A stretch of DNA of 64,000 bases from Streptomyces sp. Tu 3180 (GTDB lineage Bacteria; Actinomycetota; Actinomycetes; Streptomycetales; Streptomycetaceae), in contig NZ_WOXS01000002.1 in assembly GCF_009852415.1 (NCBI RefSeq), positions 3,574,001 to 3,638,000 on the forward strand, given 5' to 3'. A program made the translations under genes and the position numbers. Positions 37,226 to 46,372 of this stretch are shown here, in pieces (within the stretch, counting starts at the first letter, position 1; the number at the start of each line of letters is the position of its first letter). The notes beneath the pieces are model-generated. The model had not been told where the DNA came from, searched no databases, and worked only from the letters and a program-made list of their open reading frames with translations.

Positions 37226-38341
37226 GTGCACGCACCCGACGGATTCATCGACGCCCCCGTGTCCGCCGCGGCCGGAGTGGTCGCCGCCGCCGCCCTCGCC
37301 GTGAGCCTGCGCGGCGCGCGCCGCGAGCTCGAGGACACCTCCGGTCCGAGCGCAGTCCAGGCCGGCGCGGAGCGCACGGCCCCGCTGGCCGGTCTCGTGG
37401 CGGCGTTCATCTTCGCCGTGCAGATGCTGAACTTCCCCGTCGCGGCGGGAACCAGCGGCCACCTGATGGGCGGCGCGCTCGCCGCGATCCTCGTGGGCCC
37501 CTACACCGGGGTCCTGTGCGTCTCCGTCGTCCTGCTGCTGCAGGCCGTCCTCTTCGCCGACGGCGGCCTGACCGCGCTCGGCGTGAACATCACCACCATG
37601 GCGATCACCACGACGGTCGTCGCCTACGCGCTCTTCCGCGGCCTGGTGGCCGTGCTGCCGCGCACCCGCCGCTCGGTGACCGCCGCGTCCTTCGTCGCCG
37701 CCCTGGTCTCCGTCCCGGCCTCCGCGATCGTCTTCACCCTGCTCTACGCGATCGGCGGCACCACCGACGTCTCGATCGGCAAGGTCGCCGGCGCCATGGT
37801 GGGCGTGCACGTCCTCATCGGCGTCGGCGAGGCCGCGATCACGGCCCTGACCGTCGGCGCCGTCCTCGCCGTGCGCCCGGACCTGGTGCGCGGGGCGCGC
37901 GGCGTCCGGCAGAAGCTCAAGCTGCGCGTGAACGGCGAACTGGTCGACGCCCCCGACACCGGGCCGGCCGCCGCCCCGGCCGCGGCCCGCTCCTCGCGCA
38001 AGGTCTGGGCCGCCGGCCTGGTCACCTCCCTCGTCCTCGCCGGATTCGTCAGCTTCTACGCCTCCGCCGACCCCGACGGCCTGGAGAAGGTCGCCACCGA
38101 CCACGGCATCGACGAGAAGGCCGAGGAGCACGCGGCGGCCGGCTCCCCGCTCGCCGACTACGGCGTCGAGGACGTCGGCGACGCCCGTCTGTCCGGCGGA
38201 CTCGCGGGCGTGATCGGCGTCGGCGTCACGGTCGTCGCGGGCACGGGCGTGTTCTGGGCGGTGCGCAGGCGGCGCGCCGGCGAGGAGGCCGAGGCCGCGT
38301 CGCCCACGGACACCCGGGCCGCCCAGGACACGAGCGTCTGA
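37226..38341 (+). CDS. cbiM: CbiM-CbiN fusion, substrate component of ECF cobalt/nickel transporter
   Basis: A 371-residue membrane protein. The N-terminus HAPDGFID carries the metal-binding His residues close to the start that define CbiM/NikM, which fixes GTG 37226 as the start. About six to seven helices follow to residue 215. From about 245 a further helix and the segment FVSFYASADPDGLEKVA correspond to a CbiN-like PDGLE domain, ending in a membrane helix near 340. It binds Co(II) or Ni(II) for uptake; the Nur-like box favours nickel but cobalt is possible. It is first in the cbiM-cbiQ-cbiO operon. Confidence 0.9.
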   Translation: MHAPDGFIDAPVSAAAGVVAAAALAVSLRGARRELEDTSGPSAVQAGAERTAPLAGLVAAFIFAVQMLNFPVAAGTSGHLMGGALAAILVGPYTGVLCVSVVLLLQAVLFADGGLTALGVNITTMAITTTVVAYALFRGLVAVLPRTRRSVTAASFVAALVSVPASAIVFTLLYAIGGTTDVSIGKVAGAMVGVHVLIGVGEAAITALTVGAVLAVRPDLVRGARGVRQKLKLRVNGELVDAPDTGPAAAPAAARSSRKVWAAGLVTSLVLAGFVSFYASADPDGLEKVATDHGIDEKAEEHAAAGSPLADYGVEDVGDARLSGGLAGVIGVGVTVVAGTGVFWAVRRRRAGEEAEAASPTDTRAAQDTSV

Positions 38342-38342
38342 C

Positions 38343-39143
38343 GTGGGCGCGGATGGGGGCACCGCCCTGCTCGAGCGAAGCCGAGAGCCCGGGGGAGCAC
38401 ACCGGCTCTACCGGCACGGGCACTCCCCCGTGCACGCTCTGCCGCCGCACACCAAGCTCGCCGCCGTCTTCGCCTTCGTGGTGGTGGTCGTGTCCACCCC
38501 GCGCGAGGCGATGTGGGCGTTCGCCGTGTACGCCGTGCTGCTCGGCCTGGTCGCGTACGCCGCCCGCGTCCCGGCCGGTTTCCTGCTCAAGCGGCTGCTG
38601 ATCGAGGTGCCGTTCGTCGCCTTCGCGGTGCTCCTGCCGTTCGTGGCGGAGGGCGAACGGGTCGACGTCCTCGGGCTGTCGCTGAGCGTGAACGGCCTGT
38701 GGGGCGCCTGGAACGTGCTGGCCAAGGGCACCCTGGGCGTCGCCGCCTCGGTCCTGCTGGCCGCCACGACCGAGCTGCGGGAGCTGCTGCTGGGCCTGCA
38801 GCGGCTGAGGCTCCCGCCGCTGCTGGTGCAGATCGCCTCCTTCATGGTCCGCTACGGCGACGTCATCACCGACGAGATGCGGCGCATGCGGATCGCCCGC
38901 GAGTCCCGCGGCTTCGAGGCGAGCGGGGTGAGGCACTGGGGCGTCCTCGCCAAGTCGGCGGGCGCGCTGTTCATCCGCTCCTACGAACGCGGCGAGCGGG
39001 TGCACCTGGCCATGGTGAGCCGCGGATACGCCGGTTCCATGCCGGTCATCGACGAGGTGACCGCCTCCCGGGCCCAGTGGTCGTCCGCGCTGGCCCTCCC
39101 CTGCGCCGCCCTCGTCGTCTGCCTGCTGGGATGGATGCTGTGA
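38343..39143 (+). CDS. cbiQ: Energy-coupling factor transmembrane protein CbiQ
   Basis: The T component of the ECF transporter, coupling ATP hydrolysis to the substrate component. The 266-residue protein has about five helices and the two cytoplasmic coupling motifs of the family, RIARESRGF (about residue 184) and AMVSRGYAG (about 228). It starts (GTG) two bases after the cbiM stop, and its TGA overlaps the cbiO ATG by one base. Confidence 0.92.
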   Translation: MGADGGTALLERSREPGGAHRLYRHGHSPVHALPPHTKLAAVFAFVVVVVSTPREAMWAFAVYAVLLGLVAYAARVPAGFLLKRLLIEVPFVAFAVLLPFVAEGERVDVLGLSLSVNGLWGAWNVLAKGTLGVAASVLLAATTELRELLLGLQRLRLPPLLVQIASFMVRYGDVITDEMRRMRIARESRGFEASGVRHWGVLAKSAGALFIRSYERGERVHLAMVSRGYAGSMPVIDEVTASRAQWSSALALPCAALVVCLLGWML

Positions 39144-39907
39144 TGGGTGCTGTGACAGCTTCTCTGGAGGTCTCCGGCCTCGCCTTCGCCTACCCCGACG
39201 GCCACCAGGCCCTGTTCGGCGTCGACTTCCGCATCGCCCGCGGCGAGCGGGTCGCGCTGCTCGGCCCGAACGGCGCCGGCAAGACCACCCTCGTGCTCCA
39301 CCTCAACGGCATCCTGTCCGGCGGCACGGGCACGGTGAAGGTGGCCGGGCTGGAGGTGGGCAGGCGGCACATGGCCGAGATCCGGCGCCGGGTCGGCATC
39401 GTCTTCCAGGACCCGGACGACCAGCTCTTCATGCCGACCGTGCGGGAGGACGTGGCGTTCGGCCCGGCGGCGGCCGGGCTCAGGGGGCCCGAGCTGGAGG
39501 AGCGCGTGGACCGCGCCCTCGAGCAGGTCGGCATGGCCGGGTTCAAGGACCGGCCCCCGCACCACCTCTCCTTCGGCCAGCGGCGCCGGGTGGCCGTGGC
39601 GACCGTGCTCGCGATGGAGCCGGAGATCCTGGTCCTGGACGAGCCGTCCTCCAACCTGGACCCGGCCTCCCGCCGCGAACTGGCCGACATCCTGCGTTCC
39701 CTGGACGTCACCGTCCTGATGGTCACGCACGACCTGCCCTACGCCCTCGAACTGTGCCCGCGCTCGCTGATCCTGAGCGACGGGGTGATCGCCGCGGACG
39801 GCCCGACCGCCGGCCTGCTCTCCGACGACGGCCTGATGCGCGCGCACCGCCTGGAGCTGCCCTACGGCTTCGACCCGCGCTCGGTACCGGCGGCAACATC
39901 GCCGTAA
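39143..39907 (+). CDS. cbiO: Energy-coupling factor ATPase CbiO
   Basis: ABC ATPase of the Co/Ni ECF transporter. The 254-residue protein has Walker A GPNGAGKTT (about residue 36), the Q-loop FQDPDDQLFMPTV, the signature LSFGQRRRV, Walker B ILVLDEPSSNLD and the switch THD. ATG 39143 was preferred because it overlaps the cbiQ stop; ATG 39131 in the same frame would add four residues. It is last in the operon. Confidence 0.93.
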   Translation: MGAVTASLEVSGLAFAYPDGHQALFGVDFRIARGERVALLGPNGAGKTTLVLHLNGILSGGTGTVKVAGLEVGRRHMAEIRRRVGIVFQDPDDQLFMPTVREDVAFGPAAAGLRGPELEERVDRALEQVGMAGFKDRPPHHLSFGQRRRVAVATVLAMEPEILVLDEPSSNLDPASRRELADILRSLDVTVLMVTHDLPYALELCPRSLILSDGVIAADGPTAGLLSDDGLMRAHRLELPYGFDPRSVPAATSP

Positions 39908-39998
39908 CGATCGGGCCGGGCCGCCGCACCCCAGGAATCGCGGGCGGACGGCGACCGTTGCACCCACCGTCACAGGCGATCGAAAGGAACCGGCGGAC

Positions 39999-41192
39999 GT
40001 GGATGCGGGCGTGGACGTGAGCGTGGACGTGCACGGCACGGTGGCCGAGGGCTTCGAGCCGGTCCGGGCGGCGTTCGCACGGAACTTCGGGACGCTCGGC
40101 GACCGGGGCGCGGCGGTCGCCGTGTACCGGGACGGGCGCAGGGTCGTGGACCTGTGGGCCGGGGCGAAGGACGTCGACGGCACCGAGCCGTGGCGGCGGG
40201 ACACGGCCCAGGTCGTGCGCTCGGCGACCAAGGGCGTCGCCGCCGCCGTGCTCCTGCTGCTGCACCAGCGCGGCGAACTGGACCTGGACGCGCCGGTCGG
40301 CCACCACTGGCCGGAGTTCAAGACGCACGGCAAGGAGCGGGTGCTGGTCCGGCACGTGCTGAACCACCGCGCCGGGCTCCCGGTCCTCGACCACCCGCTC
40401 ACCCCGCGGGAGGCGGCCGACCCGCTGCGCAGCGCCGAGGCGCTCGCCGCCCAGCCGCCCGTGTGGGAGCCGGGCACCGACCACGGCTACCACGCCCTCA
40501 CCTACGGCTGGCTGCTCGACGAGCTGGTGCGGCGCGTGACCGGCCGGGGCTCCGGCGAGTGGATCGCGTCGGAGATCGCCGGCCCGCTGGGACTGGACCT
40601 GTGGGTGGGGCTGCCGGAGGAGCGGGCCGGCCGGGTGGGCCGGGTCGGCCGGATCGACGGACCCGAGCCGTCCGGCGTGCTCCGCGCCCGCCCGAAGCGC
40701 TCGGTCACCGACGCCTACGCCGACCCGGCCTCCCTCACCCGCCGGGCCTTCGCCGCGATCACCCCCTTCCCCGACCAGAACGACCCGGCGTTCCGCGCGG
40801 CGGCCCTGCCCGCCGCCAACGGGATCGCGACGGCGGACGGGCTGGCCCGCTTCTACGCGTCACTGATCGGCCCGGTCGACGGCGTGCGCCTGTTCACCCC
40901 GGACACCGTCGGCCTGGCCCGCGCCGAGGAGTCGGCGGGCCCGGACCGCGTCCTGGTCGTCGGCACCCGCTTCGGTCTCGGCTACATGCTGCACGGCAGC
41001 GCCTCGCCCTTCCTCGGCCCGGGCTCCTTCGGGCACCCCGGCCGCGGCGGCTCCCTCGGCTTCGCCGACCCGGAGACGGGCATCGCCCTCGGCTACGTCA
41101 CCAACGGCTTTCGCAGGACCGTGACGGCGGACCCCCGGGCGCAGGCGCTGATCCGGGCGGTGCGGCAGGCACTGGGCCGGCCGGGGTCCTGA
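39999..41192 (+). CDS. Serine hydrolase, class C beta-lactamase/esterase family
   Basis: A 397-residue member of the beta-lactamase/EstB-like group. Visible motifs are the nucleophile SATK (about residue 76), the tyrosine region GYHALTYGW (about 166) and the late FGHPGRGGS stretch. There is no signal peptide, so it is probably a cytoplasmic esterase or peptidase and not a drug-resistance enzyme. AAGGA lies 11 bases before the GTG. It is convergent with the DUF1876 gene, with only four bases between stop codons. Confidence 0.88.
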   Translation: MDAGVDVSVDVHGTVAEGFEPVRAAFARNFGTLGDRGAAVAVYRDGRRVVDLWAGAKDVDGTEPWRRDTAQVVRSATKGVAAAVLLLLHQRGELDLDAPVGHHWPEFKTHGKERVLVRHVLNHRAGLPVLDHPLTPREAADPLRSAEALAAQPPVWEPGTDHGYHALTYGWLLDELVRRVTGRGSGEWIASEIAGPLGLDLWVGLPEERAGRVGRVGRIDGPEPSGVLRARPKRSVTDAYADPASLTRRAFAAITPFPDQNDPAFRAAALPAANGIATADGLARFYASLIGPVDGVRLFTPDTVGLARAEESAGPDRVLVVGTRFGLGYMLHGSASPFLGPGSFGHPGRGGSLGFADPETGIALGYVTNGFRRTVTADPRAQALIRAVRQALGRPGS

Positions 41193-41196
41193 CTCC

Positions 41197-41472
41197 TCAC
41201 ACGTGGATCGGGTGCGAGATGCGGCCCGACGCCTCGTCGATCTCGTCGTGCGCCTTGGTCAGCAGCCGCATGGCGAGTTCGTTCAGCGCCCGGGCGCCGG
41301 CGACCTCCTCACCGACCCGGGGCTGATTCGCGTCGGTGTGGTGCCGGCTCGCGTGTCCGTTCGCCCGCACCGCGGTGCCGTCGGGCAGCCGGACCATCGC
41401 GACCGCGCGCGTGTGCTGGTCGTCCTCCTGGAACTCCAGCTCCACGTGCCATCCCACTGCGGTGTGCATCAT
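41197..41472 (-). CDS. DUF1876 domain protein
   Basis: A 91-residue protein of the small dsRBD-like DUF1876 family common in actinomycetes. The family features are GWHVELEFQEDDQHTRAVAMVRLPDG, the HASRHHTDANQPRVGEE block and the C-terminal helix ARALNELAMRLLTKAHDEI. ATG 41472 was chosen because a full Shine-Dalgarno (GGAGGTGATC) lies eight bases upstream and overlaps the alternative GTG 41481. Function unknown; stress-related expression has been noted for relatives. Confidence 0.85.
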   Translation of the reverse strand: MMHTAVGWHVELEFQEDDQHTRAVAMVRLPDGTAVRANGHASRHHTDANQPRVGEEVAGARALNELAMRLLTKAHDEIDEASGRISHPIHV

Positions 41473-41664
41473 GACGATCACCTCCGGAAGCTCTCATTCC
41501 AGAGTGCTCCTCCGCCCGCCCGGACGCACCCGGCCGGGCACCGGCGGATCCCGCCGCGCGGGGAGGCCGGGACGCGCCCCTCACCGACGGGTCCGGCCGG
41601 CGGGACGGCCGGCGGAAGGGTCCCGTCGTCCCGGACGGCCGGCGGCCGCCCGGGGCGCCGTCGG

Positions 41665-42510
41665 CTACCCCGCGTGCAGCATCAGCCCGATGCCCACGAC
41701 CAGCAGTCCGGCCGCGGCGATGCGTGCGGCGCCGAAGCGCTCCTTGAAGAACAGGGCCCCGATCGCCGCTCCGACGATGACCGAGGACTCCCGCAGGGCC
41801 GCGACGGGGGCGAGTTCGGCGCGGGTCTGGGCCCACAGCACGAGCGCGTACGCGGCGACGGACATCGCGGCGCCGAGCAGCCCGGGGCCGGCGTGCGGCC
41901 GGAGCAGGGCGCCCGTCCGCCGCCGCCGGCGCCGGAGCGCGTACGCCGGGATCACCGTGCCCTGGACGATCATCAGCCAGGCGGTGTAGCCGAGGGGGGA
42001 TCCGGAGGCGCGCACGCCGAGTCCGTCGACGACCGTGTACGCCGCGACGGTCAGGCCGGTCGCCAGCGCCGCGCCGATCGCCGCCCGGTCGGGCCGGCGC
42101 CCGCGCAGCCCCCACAGGGCGACGCCGGTCAGACCCGCGCAGGACAGGGCGATCCCGGCGGCGGCCCGGCCGTCCGGCACCTCGTGGGCGAACACGGCGG
42201 CGAGGACCGTGACGACCAGCGGCGCGCTGCCCCGGGCGAGGGGGTACGCCTGGCCGAAGTCGCCCAGCTCGAAGGACGTCATCAGCAGCGCGTAGTACGC
42301 GATGTGGACGGCGGCCGAGCAGAACAGGTACGGCCACGCCCCGGCCGCCGGGAACGGCACGAACGGCGCCGCCGCCAGCCCGATCAGCAGCCCGCCGCCC
42401 GAGATCAGCGTGAACCCGGCCAGCTTGTCGGTGATCCTGTGCGCGAGGGCGTTCCAGCCGGCGTGGGTGACCGCGGCGAGCAGGACGGCCGCGGTCACCA
42501 GCGGTGTCAC
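41665..42510 (-). CDS. EamA/DMT-family membrane exporter
   Basis: A 281-residue protein with about ten hydrophobic helices arranged as two EamA repeats, in the drug/metabolite transporter superfamily. SFELGDFGQAYPLARGSAPL marks the first repeat and AALRESSVIVGAAIGALFFKERFGAARIAAAGL the second. The substrate is unknown. Its GTG overlaps the ybaK stop by four bases (GTGA), so it is coupled to ybaK. Confidence 0.87.
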   Translation of the reverse strand: MTPLVTAAVLLAAVTHAGWNALAHRITDKLAGFTLISGGGLLIGLAAAPFVPFPAAGAWPYLFCSAAVHIAYYALLMTSFELGDFGQAYPLARGSAPLVVTVLAAVFAHEVPDGRAAAGIALSCAGLTGVALWGLRGRRPDRAAIGAALATGLTVAAYTVVDGLGVRASGSPLGYTAWLMIVQGTVIPAYALRRRRRRTGALLRPHAGPGLLGAAMSVAAYALVLWAQTRAELAPVAALRESSVIVGAAIGALFFKERFGAARIAAAGLLVVGIGLMLHAG

Positions 42511-43058
42511 GGGGTGCGCTCGCGCACGTCCACCAGGGTGCCGCCGGCGTGGGCGATCAGCGTCTCGGGATCCATCGGGAAGACGGTGTGCGGGGTGCCG
42601 GCCGCCGCCCACACCACCTCGTGGCGGAGGAGGGAGCGGTCGGCGAGGACGCGGGTCGTCGTCCGGTGGCCGAAGGGGGGCACGCCGCCGATGGCGTATC
42701 CGGTGGTCTCCCGCACCACGTCGGCCTTCGCCCGGGCCACCTTCTCGGCGCCGAGCTCCTGGCGCACCCGCTCGACGTCCACCCGCGAGGCGCCGTCCAT
42801 GAGGACCAGCACGGGTACGCCCTCCCCGAGTCCCCGGTCCCGTTCGAGCAGGGGGGACCCCCATGCCGTGAAGATCAGTGACTTGCAGATCTGGCTCAGC
42901 CCGCACCCGATCGCGGCGGCGGCCTCGGCGGCGGTGCGGACGGCTCCGGGGAAACGGCGGACCTGCCCGGTCACCTCCGCGAGCCCCATCTCCCGCAGGG
43001 CCTCGGCGAAACGGGGATGGGCTCCGGAGCCCTCGGTGTCGGTGGCGGCTGTCGTCAT
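42507..43058 (-). CDS. YbaK/EbsC-family aminoacyl-tRNA deacylase
   Basis: A 183-residue single-domain protein of the family that hydrolyses mischarged tRNA (for example Cys-tRNA(Pro)). Typical segments are GCGLSQICKSLIF with the key Lys (about residue 61), GYAIGGVPPFGH (about 120) and the final strand region. The ATG lies in a GC-rich leader without a strong ribosome binding site. It is first in a two-gene leftward unit with the EamA exporter, after the MMPL terminator. Confidence 0.88.
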   Translation of the reverse strand: MTTAATDTEGSGAHPRFAEALREMGLAEVTGQVRRFPGAVRTAAEAAAAIGCGLSQICKSLIFTAWGSPLLERDRGLGEGVPVLVLMDGASRVDVERVRQELGAEKVARAKADVVRETTGYAIGGVPPFGHRTTTRVLADRSLLRHEVVWAAAGTPHTVFPMDPETLIAHAGGTLVDVRERTP

Positions 43059-43203
43059 GCAGGGCACGGTAGCGGCCGGTGCGGAGGGCGGGCGAGCGCA
43101 TTCCGCGGGCCCCGGACGGCACCCCCCGGACCGCGGGAGACATCTCCCCGGACCACGGGCGGCGTTCCCGGACCGCGGAGACGGCACGGCCCCGCAAAGG
43201 GAA

Positions 43204-43245
43204 AGCCGGTGAGGGCACCCCGTCCCCACGGAGCCCTCACCGGCT
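43204..43245 (-). terminator. Terminator after the MMPL gene
   Basis: A perfect 12-bp stem (AGCCGGTGAGGG 43204-43215 with 43234-43245) and an 18-base loop, 22 bases beyond the leftward stop codon. Confidence 0.75.
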
Positions 43246-43267
43246 GGTCCGGTGACCGGTCGGACCG

Positions 43268-45475
43268 TCAGACCCGTGCGGGTTCCCGGTCCTCGTCCCT
43301 CTTCTCGTCCAGCGCGCGCAGGCCCTCGCCCTCGACGTCCACGTTGGGCAGGGCGCGGTCCAGCCACTTCGGCAGCCACCAGGCCTTCGCGCCGAGCAGG
43401 GCCAGGACCGCCGGGACGATCGCCATGCGGACGACGAACGCGTCGAAGAGGACGGCGACCGCGAGGCCGAAGCCGATCATCTTGACCATCGACTCGCTGG
43501 AGCCGATGAAGCCGGAGAAGACCGCGATCATGATCACCGCGGCGGCCGTGACCACCCGGGCGCCGTGCCGGAAGCCGGTCACCACGGCCTGGCTCGGCTT
43601 CTCGCCGTGGACGTAGGCCTCCCGCATCCGGGTCACGAGGAAGACCTCGTAGTCCATGGCCAGTCCGAAGACCACGCCGACCATGAAGATCGGCATCATC
43701 GACATGACCGGGCCGGTCTGCTCCACGTTCATCAGGCCGGACAGCCAGCCCCACTGGAAGACCGCGACCACCGCGCCGAGGGCCGCCAGCACCGACAGCA
43801 GGAAGCCGAGGGCCGCCTTCAGCGGGACCAGGATCGAGCGGAAGACCACGATCAGCAGGAGGAAGGCCAGTCCGACGACCAGGATCAGGTACGGGACCAG
43901 CGCGTCGTTGAGCTTCTGGGACACGTCGATGTTCATCGCCGTGGAGCCCGTCACCAGGACGTCGGCGCCGGTGTCGGCCCGGATGTCCGCGCCCGCGTCA
44001 CGGATGTCGTGCACCAGGTCCTCGGTCGTCACCGACGAGGGCTTGGAGTCCGGGACGACGGTGATCGTCGCCGTGTCGCCGGCCTTGTTGGGGGCCGCCG
44101 GGGCCACGGACACCACGTTGTCGAGGGCCTTGATGCCGTCACCGGTCTGCCGGAAGACGGCCTGCGGGTCGTCACTGCCCCGGGCGTCGACCACGACCAC
44201 CAGCGGGCCGTTGAAGCCGGCGCCGAAGCCCTCGGAGAGCAGGTCGTAGGCGCGGCGCTGGGTGGTGGACGTCGGCTGCGCGCCGTCGTCGGGCAGGCCC
44301 AGCTCCAGGGAGGCGGCCGGGACGGCCGCGGCGCCCAGGCCGACGACGCCGAGCAGGAGGACCGCCAGGGGGCGGCGCACGACGAAGCTGGCCCAGCGGG
44401 TGCCCATGTTCGGACGCTGCGGCTTCTTCGCGGCGCGGCCGCCGCCGAGCAGCCTGCCCTTCTCGCCGGCCGGGCGGACCCTGCGGCCCGCGTAGCCGAG
44501 CAGCGCCGGGACCAGGGTGAGGGCGATGAGGACCGCGATGGCGACCGTGCCGGCGGCGGCGATGCCCATCTTGGTCAGCATCGGGATGTTGACGACCGAG
44601 AGGCCGACCAGGGCGATCACGACCGTCAGGCCGGCGAAGACCACCGCGGAGCCCGCCGTGCCGGCGGCGCGGCCGGCCGCGTCCTCCCGTTCGCGGCCCT
44701 CGGCCAGCTCGGCGCGGTAGCGGGAGACGACGAACAGCGCGTAGTCGATGCCGACCGCGAGGCCGATCATCGAGGCCAGGATGGAGGTGGTGGAGCCGAG
44801 CTCGAGGGCGGAGGCCAGCGCGGTGATGGTCGCGACGCCGATGCCGACGCCGATGATCGCGGTGAGCAGCGGCAGTCCGGCGGCGAGCAGCGAGCCGAAG
44901 GTGATGACCAGGACCACCGCGGCGATGCCGATGCCGATGATCTCGGCGGTGCCGGTGTGCGGTACGGCCTGCAGCGCGTCACCGCCGATCTCCACGGTCA
45001 GCCCGGCGTCGCGGGCGTCCTCGGCGGCGCCCTCCAGGGCGTCGCGGGAGGAGTCCTCCAGCTCCATGCCGGAGACCTTGTACGTCACCGAGGCGTAGGC
45101 GACGGTGCCGTCCCGGCTGACGCCCCCGCCCTGGTAGGGGTCGGTGACGCGGGCGACCTCGGAGCCGTCGGACAGCTCCTGGACGGTCTTGCGGACGGTC
45201 GCCTTGTTCCCGGCGTCGGTCATCTTCTCGCCGGCGGGTGCCTTGAAGACGACGCGTGCGGTCGCTCCGTCGGCACTGGAGCCGGGGAAACGTTCTTCCA
45301 GCAGGTCGAAGGCCTTCTGGGCCTCGGTTCCGGGGATGGAGAAGGAGGTGGTGCCGGCCGCCGGGGCGCCGGCGGCGCCGGCGCCCGCGAGCGCCAGCAG
45401 CGCCACCCAGAACAGGGCTACGAGGTGCCGTCGCCTGAAGGCGAACCGGCCGAGTCGGTAGAGGAAAGTGGCCAC
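43268..45475 (-). CDS. MMPL-family RND exporter
   Basis: A 735-residue inner-membrane protein with two MMPL repeats. Each has one helix, a large outside loop and a bundle of about five helices (the first bundle near residues 170-350, the second near 515-690). Motifs MIGLAVGIDYALFVVSRYR and MVGVVFGLAMDYEVFLVTRMRE contain the Asp-Tyr pairs that carry protons in MmpL transporters. It probably exports a lipid or hydrophobic small molecule; the substrate is unknown. GTG start. It lies 123 bases downstream of a TetR gene on the same strand, the likely regulator. Confidence 0.92.
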   Translation of the reverse strand: MATFLYRLGRFAFRRRHLVALFWVALLALAGAGAAGAPAAGTTSFSIPGTEAQKAFDLLEERFPGSSADGATARVVFKAPAGEKMTDAGNKATVRKTVQELSDGSEVARVTDPYQGGGVSRDGTVAYASVTYKVSGMELEDSSRDALEGAAEDARDAGLTVEIGGDALQAVPHTGTAEIIGIGIAAVVLVITFGSLLAAGLPLLTAIIGVGIGVATITALASALELGSTTSILASMIGLAVGIDYALFVVSRYRAELAEGREREDAAGRAAGTAGSAVVFAGLTVVIALVGLSVVNIPMLTKMGIAAAGTVAIAVLIALTLVPALLGYAGRRVRPAGEKGRLLGGGRAAKKPQRPNMGTRWASFVVRRPLAVLLLGVVGLGAAAVPAASLELGLPDDGAQPTSTTQRRAYDLLSEGFGAGFNGPLVVVVDARGSDDPQAVFRQTGDGIKALDNVVSVAPAAPNKAGDTATITVVPDSKPSSVTTEDLVHDIRDAGADIRADTGADVLVTGSTAMNIDVSQKLNDALVPYLILVVGLAFLLLIVVFRSILVPLKAALGFLLSVLAALGAVVAVFQWGWLSGLMNVEQTGPVMSMMPIFMVGVVFGLAMDYEVFLVTRMREAYVHGEKPSQAVVTGFRHGARVVTAAAVIMIAVFSGFIGSSESMVKMIGFGLAVAVLFDAFVVRMAIVPAVLALLGAKAWWLPKWLDRALPNVDVEGEGLRALDEKRDEDREPARV

Positions 45476-45598
45476 GAGGGCGTACTCCCGATCAGGTCGT
45501 GGGTACTTCGGGGCAGGGTGGATCAGCCCGACGACGTGAGCGGTGGCGTCAGGTGGTGCTGACCGAGGGGTGGCCGGACGGCGCCGGCCGGGGGACGG

Positions 45599-46207
45599 TC
45601 AGTCGAGGGGAGCGCCGAGGGCGGGGAGGACCACGGCGTCGATGTACGAGGAGAGGAATTCCCGCGTGGGCGGCAGGTCGTCGATCAGCGTCCGCGTGGC
45701 GAACGCGCCGACGAGCATGTGCACCATGTAGTCCAGCGCGGGGTTGTCGGGGCGGACCTCGCCCCGGTCGACCGCCCGCCGGACGATCCGCCGGAACTCC
45801 TCGACCTCCGGTTCGACCAGGAGTTCCTTGAACGCCTGGCGCAGGTCGTCGTTCATGTGCACGGCCATGGCCAGCGCCCGCATCAGGGCGGCATTCTGCT
45901 CCATGACGCAGTCGTCCTCACGCCCGATGATGGCGTGCAGGTCGCCGCGCAGGGAACCGGTGTCGATGTCGGCGATGCCGCCCGGCTTCTGGCTCCGCAT
46001 CGCCCTCACCACCAGCTCGGCCTTGCCGCCCCACTGACGGTAGAGGGTGGCCTTGCTGGACCGGGTGCGGGCGGCGACGGCGTCCATGGTGAGGGCGTCG
46101 TAGCCGACCTCGCGGAGCAGGCCGAGCACGGCCCGGTACAGCTCGGCCTCGCGCTCGGGGGTGATCCGGCTGCGACGCGCCGTCGCGACTTCGCCCATCC
46201 CGCTCAC
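45599..46207 (-). CDS. TetR-family regulator, probable controller of the MMPL exporter
   Basis: A 202-residue protein with a TetR HTH (about residues 16-62, AELYRAVLGLLREVGYDALT followed by MDAVAARTRSSKATLYRQWGGK) and a C-terminal domain of the TetR_C_33/AcrR-like type. GTG 46207 follows GGAGG by six bases; ATG 46198 is an alternative start. Two matching operator sequences straddle its promoter, so it is probably autoregulated. It should also control the MMPL gene behind it, since the two share a direction. Confidence 0.88.
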   Translation of the reverse strand: MSGMGEVATARRSRITPEREAELYRAVLGLLREVGYDALTMDAVAARTRSSKATLYRQWGGKAELVVRAMRSQKPGGIADIDTGSLRGDLHAIIGREDDCVMEQNAALMRALAMAVHMNDDLRQAFKELLVEPEVEEFRRIVRRAVDRGEVRPDNPALDYMVHMLVGAFATRTLIDDLPPTREFLSSYIDAVVLPALGAPLD

Positions 46208-46246
46208 CTTCCTCCTCCGTCCGCCCGGCCCATCGTGCCGAACGAC

Positions 46247-46305
46247 ACCGTTTCGTACACGACGAATATACCTCGCTCCCTCAGGGAAACGAAACCGTTT
46301 CGTAC
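46247..46305 (-). promoter_or_regulatory. Duplicate TetR operator around a -10 box
   Basis: The 12-mer ACCGTTTCGTAC occurs at 46247-46258 and again at 46294-46305. The second copy is part of the palindrome CGAAAC-C-GTTTCG (46290-46302). On the minus strand TATATT lies between them (around 46265-46270), so one copy covers the -35 side and the other the transcription start. This is a classic autorepressor layout. Confidence 0.6.
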
Positions 46306-46372
46306 GTGCTCTGGGTCACGTCCCGTCCTCACCCGTTTGCCCGAGTTGCCGTGCCTCATCCCCCGGAAAAGC

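Noticed and set aside
39999..41192. Beta-lactam resistance gene
   Set aside because: The protein has the serine-hydrolase fold motifs but no signal peptide, so a periplasmic-type antibiotic hydrolase role is unlikely.
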